Below the pieces are notes generated by a model. It was not told the DNA's origin and did not search any database. It saw nothing but the letters and a program-made list of their open reading frames with translations. DNA of 64,000 nucleotides from Nonomuraea polychroma (GTDB lineage Bacteria; Actinomycetota; Actinomycetes; Streptosporangiales; Streptosporangiaceae). This document shows, piece after piece, positions 60,149 to 64,000 of this stretch (the first letter of the stretch is position 1; every line of letters begins with the position of its first letter). Location: the NCBI RefSeq assembly GCF_004011505.1, contig NZ_SAUN01000001.1, positions 9,017,501 through 9,081,500 on the forward strand. Reading direction: 5' to 3'. The translations under genes and the position numbers were made by a program.

Positions 60149-60931
60149 CTATGTGGCGTTCCTGTTGTAGATCAGGCGCAGGCCGATGAGGGTCAGCCAC
60201 GGCTCGTGCACGTCGATCGAGCGCGACTCGCCGACCACGAGCGCGGCGTGCCCGCCGGTGGCCACCACGGTCACCTCGTCGGGGTCGTCGGCCAGCTCGG
60301 CCGCCATGCGCTCGACGATGCCGTCCACCTGTCCGGCGAAGCCGTAGATGATGCCGGCCTGCAGGGCCTCCACCGTGTTCTTGGCGATCACGGAGCGCGG
60401 CCTGACGAGCTCCACCTTGTGCAGTTGCGCACCGGCCGCGGCCAGCGCGTCCACCGAGATCTCGATGCCGGGAGCGGTGACCGCGCCGACGTATTCGCCC
60501 TTGGCCGACACCGCGTCGAACGAGGTGGCGGTGCCGAAGTCGACGATGATGCACGGGCCGCCGTACTGGTCGATGGCCGCCAGCGCGTTGACGATGCGGT
60601 CGCTGCCGACCTCCTTGGGGTTGTCCATCCGTACGGGCACCCCGGTGCGGATGCCCGGCTCCACGATCACCGCGTTGACGTCGCCGTAGTAACGGCGGCA
60701 CATCTCACGCATTTCGTTGAGCACGCTCGGCACCGTGGAGCAGATGGCGATGCCGTCGATGTCGGCGCCCTTGAGCAGCGGTGACTGTGCCAGCAGCCCT
60801 TGGAGCACGACCGCGATCTCGTCGGCGGTGCGGCGGGCGTCGGTGGCCAGCCGCCAATGCTCGATGACGTCCTCGCCCTCGAACAACCCCAACACCGTGT
60901 GCGTGTTGCCGACGTCGATCGTGAGCAGCAT
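60149..60931 (-). CDS. coaX: Type III pantothenate kinase
   Basis: A 260-residue CoaX from ATG 60931 (GGGGGT 6 bases upstream). LLTIDVGNTHTVLGLF is the N-terminal Asp/phosphate motif, MDNPKEVGSDRIVNALAA, IIVDFGTATSFDAV and the GGHA near the C-terminus are the family motifs. It phosphorylates pantothenate without inhibition by CoA. It is 3 bases downstream of the nadB-nadC fusion, so the operon joins NAD and CoA synthesis; panC is the next gene upstream. Confidence 0.95.
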   Translation of the reverse strand: MLLTIDVGNTHTVLGLFEGEDVIEHWRLATDARRTADEIAVVLQGLLAQSPLLKGADIDGIAICSTVPSVLNEMREMCRRYYGDVNAVIVEPGIRTGVPVRMDNPKEVGSDRIVNALAAIDQYGGPCIIVDFGTATSFDAVSAKGEYVGAVTAPGIEISVDALAAAGAQLHKVELVRPRSVIAKNTVEALQAGIIYGFAGQVDGIVERMAAELADDPDEVTVVATGGHAALVVGESRSIDVHEPWLTLIGLRLIYNRNAT

Positions 60932-60934
60932 CAA

Positions 60935-63454
60935 TTACCCCCGCAGATCAAGTGCGATGTCCAGGGCCGGCGCCGAGTGCGTCAGCGCTCCCACCGCCAG
61001 GTAGTCAACGCCAGTTTCGGCCACCGGGCGGGCCGATTCCAAGGTCAATCCCCCGCTGGCTTCGAGCGCAATCCTGTTTCCCGCCCGATTTTTCACGACT
61101 TGTACGGCACGGGCGGTGTCTTCGATCGTGAAGTTGTCGAGCAGGATCTCCTCGGCGCCCTCGTCCAGCACGGCCTCCAGCTGATCCAGCCGGTCGATCT
61201 CCACCTCGATGGGCAGATCCGGGTACCGCTCCCTGACCGCCCTGAACGCCTCGGCCACGCCGCCCGCCGCCACCACGTGGTTGTCCTTGATCAGGGCGGC
61301 GTCCGACAACGACATCCGGTGGTTGACGCCGCCGCCGCAGCGCACCGCGTACTTCTCCAGTGCCCGCAGCCCCGGCAACGTCTTGCGGCTGTCGCGTACC
61401 CGCGCCCCCGTGCCGCTGATCGCCTCGACCCACCTGCCGGTCAGCGTGGCCACCCCGGACAGGTGCGTGAGCAGGTTGAGCGCGGTGCGCTCGGCCGTCA
61501 GCAGGGCCCGGGTCGGGCCCTCGACGGTCATCAGCACGTCACCCGCCCGGACCCGCTCACCGTCTTTGGCCCGCCGCTCGGTACGCGCCGCGCCCAGCCG
61601 TACGAACACCGCCTCCGCCACGGCCAGCCCCGCCACGACGCCGTCCTTGCGCGCCACCACGTCGGCCGTCGACCGCTGCGCGGCCGGGATGGTGGCCAGG
61701 CTCGTCACGTCGCCTGCCTCCTGCAGGTCCTCCTCGAGCGCCCGCTCGATCAGCGCGTCCACCTCGGCCGGGTCCAGCCCGGCGACGCTGAGCTCCTCCT
61801 TCAGGCGCGCGGGAATCCCATGGGGCGTGTACGTCATGCGGGGGCCTTCCTCGGTCAGGGTCACGTCCAGGTGCCCCAGCCATTCGTCGTCGTCACGGGT
61901 GTCGTGGTCCTCGCGCCAGTGTGAGCCACGCGTCTCCAGCCTGGCCGCCGCCGCGCCGGTGAGCATCGTGGCGACGGTCAGCAGGTTCGTGACCTCCCAC
62001 GACTCGGTGCAGGCCGGCACCTCGACGGGGGTCCAGCGGGCGTCACGCAGCGCCCTGGCCGTCGCCAGCAGCGACTCGCGGCTGCGCAGCACGCTCGCCC
62101 CGGCGCTCATGTGGGCCTGGATCCGCGACCTGATGCGGGGGTCGGCCAGCCCGGGCGCGGCCTGGTTCGCGACCGGCTCGCCGGGCGCCGGGCGTGCCTG
62201 GTGGATGTCCTCGGCGATGCGCTCGGCGAAGACGAGCCCTTCCAGCAGCGAGTTGGAGGCCAACCGGTTCGCGCCGTGCACGCCGGTGCAGGCGACCTCG
62301 CCGCACGCGTACAGGCCCTTGATGGAGGTACGCCCGCGCAGGTCCGTACGCACGCCACCGCTGGCGTAATGGGCGGCGGGGGCCACCGGGATGGGCTCGG
62401 TGGCCGGGTCGATGCCGTGCTCGCGGCAGACGGCGTAAATCGTCGGGAACCGGGTCTCCCACTTCTCCCGGCCGAAGTGACGGCCGTCCAGGTAGACGTG
62501 CTCGCGGCCGGTCGCGCGCATCGTCCGCATGATCGCCTTGGCCACGACGTCGCGCGGCGCCAGGTCGGCCAGCTCGTGCACGTTCTCCATGAACCGGTTG
62601 CCGTCGTGGTCGATCAGCACCGCGCCCTCGCCCCTGACCGCCTCGGAGATCAGCGGCTGCTGGCCCGTCGATCCTTCCCCGAGCCAGAGGACGGTCGGGT
62701 GGAACTGGACGAACTCGATGTCCCGCACCACGGCCCCGGCGCGCAGCGCGAGCGCGACCCCGTCGCCGGTGGAGACCATGGGGTTGGTGGTGGCGGCGTA
62801 CACCTGGCCCATGCCGCCGGTGGCCAGCACGATCGCCCTGGCCAGCACAGCGCCGACGCCGTCACGCGCACCCTCGCCCATGACGTGCAGCGTCACGCCC
62901 CTGGCCTGGCCCTGGGCGTCCTTGAGCAGGTCGAGCACCAGTGCGTGCTCGATCACCTCGATCGAGGCGGCCTGCACCGCCTCGATCAGCGCGCGCTGTA
63001 CCTCGGCGCCGGTGGCGTCGCCGCCGGCGTGCACGATCCTGCGCCGCCGGTGACCGCCTTCCCTGGTGAGCTGGAGTCTCCCGTCGGGGGTGCGGTCGAA
63101 GTTGGCGCCGCGTTCCATCAGCCGCCGCAGCGCGGCGGGGCCCTCGGTCACCAGCGTCCGCACCGCCTTCACGTCGCACAGGCCGACCCCGGCGAGGAGC
63201 GTGTCGTTCAGGTGCTCCTCGGGCGTGTCGCGCGGGTCGAGCACGGCCGCGATGCCGCCCTGGGCCCAGCGGGTGGAGCCTGACGACAACACGTCCTTGG
63301 TGACGACCATGACCTTGGCGGTGGGGTCCAGCTCGGCATAGTGCAGGGCCGCGGTCAGGCCCGCGATGCCGGAGCCCACCACGACGACGTCGGCCTCGGC
63401 GCTCCAGCCGGGCGCGGGAGCGGTCAGCCGCAGGGGAATCGCCGGTGCGCTCAT
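60935..63454 (-). CDS. nadB-nadC: Fused L-aspartate oxidase and nicotinate-nucleotide pyrophosphorylase
   Basis: One uninterrupted 839-residue frame. The first part (to about 545) is NadB: DVVVVGSGIAGLTAALHYAE (FAD-binding), SSGSTRWAQGGIAAVL, EGGHRRRRIVHAGGDATG, HYASGGVRTDLRGRTSIKGLYACGEVACTGVHGANRLASNSLLE. The rest (about 555-839) is NadC: KEELSVAGLDPAEVDALI, LLTHLSGVATLTGRWV, DSRKTLPGLRALEKYAVRCGGGVNHR, IKDNHVVAAGG, EILLDNFTIEDTARAV. Together they make quinolinate's precursor iminoaspartate and then convert quinolinate to NaMN; NadA must act in between. GAGGAG lies 7 bases before ATG 63454. In most relatives these are two genes. Confidence 0.93.
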   Translation of the reverse strand: MSAPAIPLRLTAPAPGWSAEADVVVVGSGIAGLTAALHYAELDPTAKVMVVTKDVLSSGSTRWAQGGIAAVLDPRDTPEEHLNDTLLAGVGLCDVKAVRTLVTEGPAALRRLMERGANFDRTPDGRLQLTREGGHRRRRIVHAGGDATGAEVQRALIEAVQAASIEVIEHALVLDLLKDAQGQARGVTLHVMGEGARDGVGAVLARAIVLATGGMGQVYAATTNPMVSTGDGVALALRAGAVVRDIEFVQFHPTVLWLGEGSTGQQPLISEAVRGEGAVLIDHDGNRFMENVHELADLAPRDVVAKAIMRTMRATGREHVYLDGRHFGREKWETRFPTIYAVCREHGIDPATEPIPVAPAAHYASGGVRTDLRGRTSIKGLYACGEVACTGVHGANRLASNSLLEGLVFAERIAEDIHQARPAPGEPVANQAAPGLADPRIRSRIQAHMSAGASVLRSRESLLATARALRDARWTPVEVPACTESWEVTNLLTVATMLTGAAAARLETRGSHWREDHDTRDDDEWLGHLDVTLTEEGPRMTYTPHGIPARLKEELSVAGLDPAEVDALIERALEEDLQEAGDVTSLATIPAAQRSTADVVARKDGVVAGLAVAEAVFVRLGAARTERRAKDGERVRAGDVLMTVEGPTRALLTAERTALNLLTHLSGVATLTGRWVEAISGTGARVRDSRKTLPGLRALEKYAVRCGGGVNHRMSLSDAALIKDNHVVAAGGVAEAFRAVRERYPDLPIEVEIDRLDQLEAVLDEGAEEILLDNFTIEDTARAVQVVKNRAGNRIALEASGGLTLESARPVAETGVDYLAVGALTHSAPALDIALDLRG

Positions 63455-63696
63455 TCGGGGTCTCCTCACTCAGAGACGATTTCGTCACTATGACGATAAC
63501 GCCTGGCATGGCGTGAAGATGCCCCGGGGTGCTCACCCGCTTTCGACCGGTCCGGTGTCCTCCGGCTTTCCGGTGCCCCGATTTTCCTGCTGAACCTCTC
63601 GTACTCGGCGAACGGCTCCAGCCCCACCGCCGCGCGGCGCTCGTGCGAGACCAGCCCGTAACGCCTCGTCGGTCATGATTCCGACGGCAATCCGCC
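63455..63696. other. 242-bp gap between panC and nadB-nadC
   Basis: No confident gene. A short frame from ATG 63676 (47 residues, Gly/Arg-rich, no ribosome-binding site) and an alternative frame reading SHERRAAVGLEPFAEYERF are both unsupported; the second may be a trace of a lost gene. The nadB ribosome-binding site lies at its lower end. Confidence 0.4.
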
Positions 63697-64000
63697 TCAG
63701 GTCGGATTCAAGGTCAGGGTGACATTGTCGATCAGCCTGGTCGATCCCACCTTGGCGGCCACGGCGAGGACCGCCTCACCTGTATAGGACTCCTGCACCT
63801 CGGTGAACGTCGCCGGGTCCACCAGGACCAGATAGTCCACGTCGAGCTCGGGGCCCGCCGCGTCGAGCACCGCGTGCGCGGCCGCTCGGATCCTGGACGG
63901 GACCGGCTCCGCGGCGCCCGCGCGCAGCGCCCGGGAGAGCGCCAGCGCCACCTGCCGGTCCGCGGCCGACAGGTAGCGGTTGCGGCTGGACAGGGCCAGG
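63697..64000 (-). CDS. panC: Pantothenate synthetase, C-terminal part (5' end outside window)
   Basis: The window edge cuts the gene; the visible 101 residues begin LALSSRNRYLSAADRQ and continue VALALSRALRAGA, which is the PanC segment containing the conserved SSRNRYL that binds ATP, followed by DVDYLVLVDPATFTEV and GSTRLIDNVTL. PanC joins pantoate and beta-alanine to give pantothenate, the substrate of CoaX downstream. Stop TGA at 63697-63699. Confidence 0.9.
   Translation of the reverse strand, partial: LALSSRNRYLSAADRQVALALSRALRAGAAEPVPSRIRAAAHAVLDAAGPELDVDYLVLVDPATFTEVQESYTGEAVLAVAAKVGSTRLIDNVTLTLNPT

Noticed and set aside
63533..63676. A 47-residue frame between panC and nadB-nadC
   Set aside because: No ribosome-binding site, Gly/Arg-rich composition typical of chance frames in this GC range.

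Overview
The window is about 64 kb of GC-rich DNA from an actinobacterium. The gene content fits a filamentous, soil-living member of the Streptosporangiales (Nonomuraea or a relative): Lsr2, a DivIVA-type coiled coil, an actinobacterial single-domain ArgA, geosmin synthase, a GH6 cellulase, many GTG starts, and the order panC-nadB/nadC-coaX...lysS...lsr2-clpC...mutY-disA-radA. The genus is an inference. I saw no rRNA, tRNA, CRISPR array, integrase or insertion sequence, so this reads as ordinary chromosome with accessory patches.

Layout. 1-5.5 kb: tail of a GH6 cellulase, a DUF1992 protein, a FolP2-like dihydropteroate synthase homologue, an RsbW-like ATPase, a sugar-nucleotide-type SDR and a zinc alcohol dehydrogenase. 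5.6-11.3 kb: a terpene operon with polyprenyl diphosphate synthase, IspH, a family 2B encapsulin shell protein carrying a cyclic-nucleotide-binding domain, and two-domain geosmin synthase. 11.3-20.3 kb: STAS antagonist, NlpC/P60 hydrolase, two tandem small secreted paralogues, a membrane protein, methyltransferase, XRE regulator, a MarR/DJ-1 operon with two palindromic operators, a NERD-pseudokinase overlapping an acetyltransferase, and an FKBP lipoprotein. 20.4-25.4 kb: DUF2293 protein and a four-gene operon for the lower kynurenine/2-aminomuconate route. 25.4-40.3 kb: regulators, DivIVA-like protein, gamma carbonic anhydrase-like protein, lipoprotein, CsoR, a glycosyltransferase pair, an EtfD-like Fe-S oxidoreductase, TetR, methyltransferases and TIM-barrel epimerases.

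40.3-64 kb is mostly housekeeping: MerR-thioredoxin, radA, disA, mutY, MarR/cupin, an orphan EboE-like protein, a 1.1-kb repeat-rich gap, clpC, a 1-kb gap, lsr2, a 48-residue membrane protein, two RDD membrane proteins (one with a long Tyr-Gly-Gln-Gln low-complexity domain), argA, an NlpC/P60 hydrolase behind a c-di-AMP riboswitch, a decayed cytochrome P450, lysS, coaX, a fused nadB-nadC and the end of panC.

How the parts connect. The terpene operon brings together isoprenoid supply (IspH, prenyl synthase), cyclisation to geosmin and a protein compartment. DisA makes c-di-AMP, and a c-di-AMP riboswitch 12 kb away precedes a cell-wall hydrolase, so one window holds both signal source and target. 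NadB-NadC, CoaX and PanC form a cofactor (NAD and CoA) cluster. Three regulator genes (two MarR, one MerR) have clear dyad operators at their own promoters. The observations I consider most worth follow-up are the encapsulin-geosmin operon, the NERD-pseudokinase/GNAT pair, the Tyr-Gly-Gln-Gln RDD protein, and a hairpin that buries the start codon of the DUF2293 gene.
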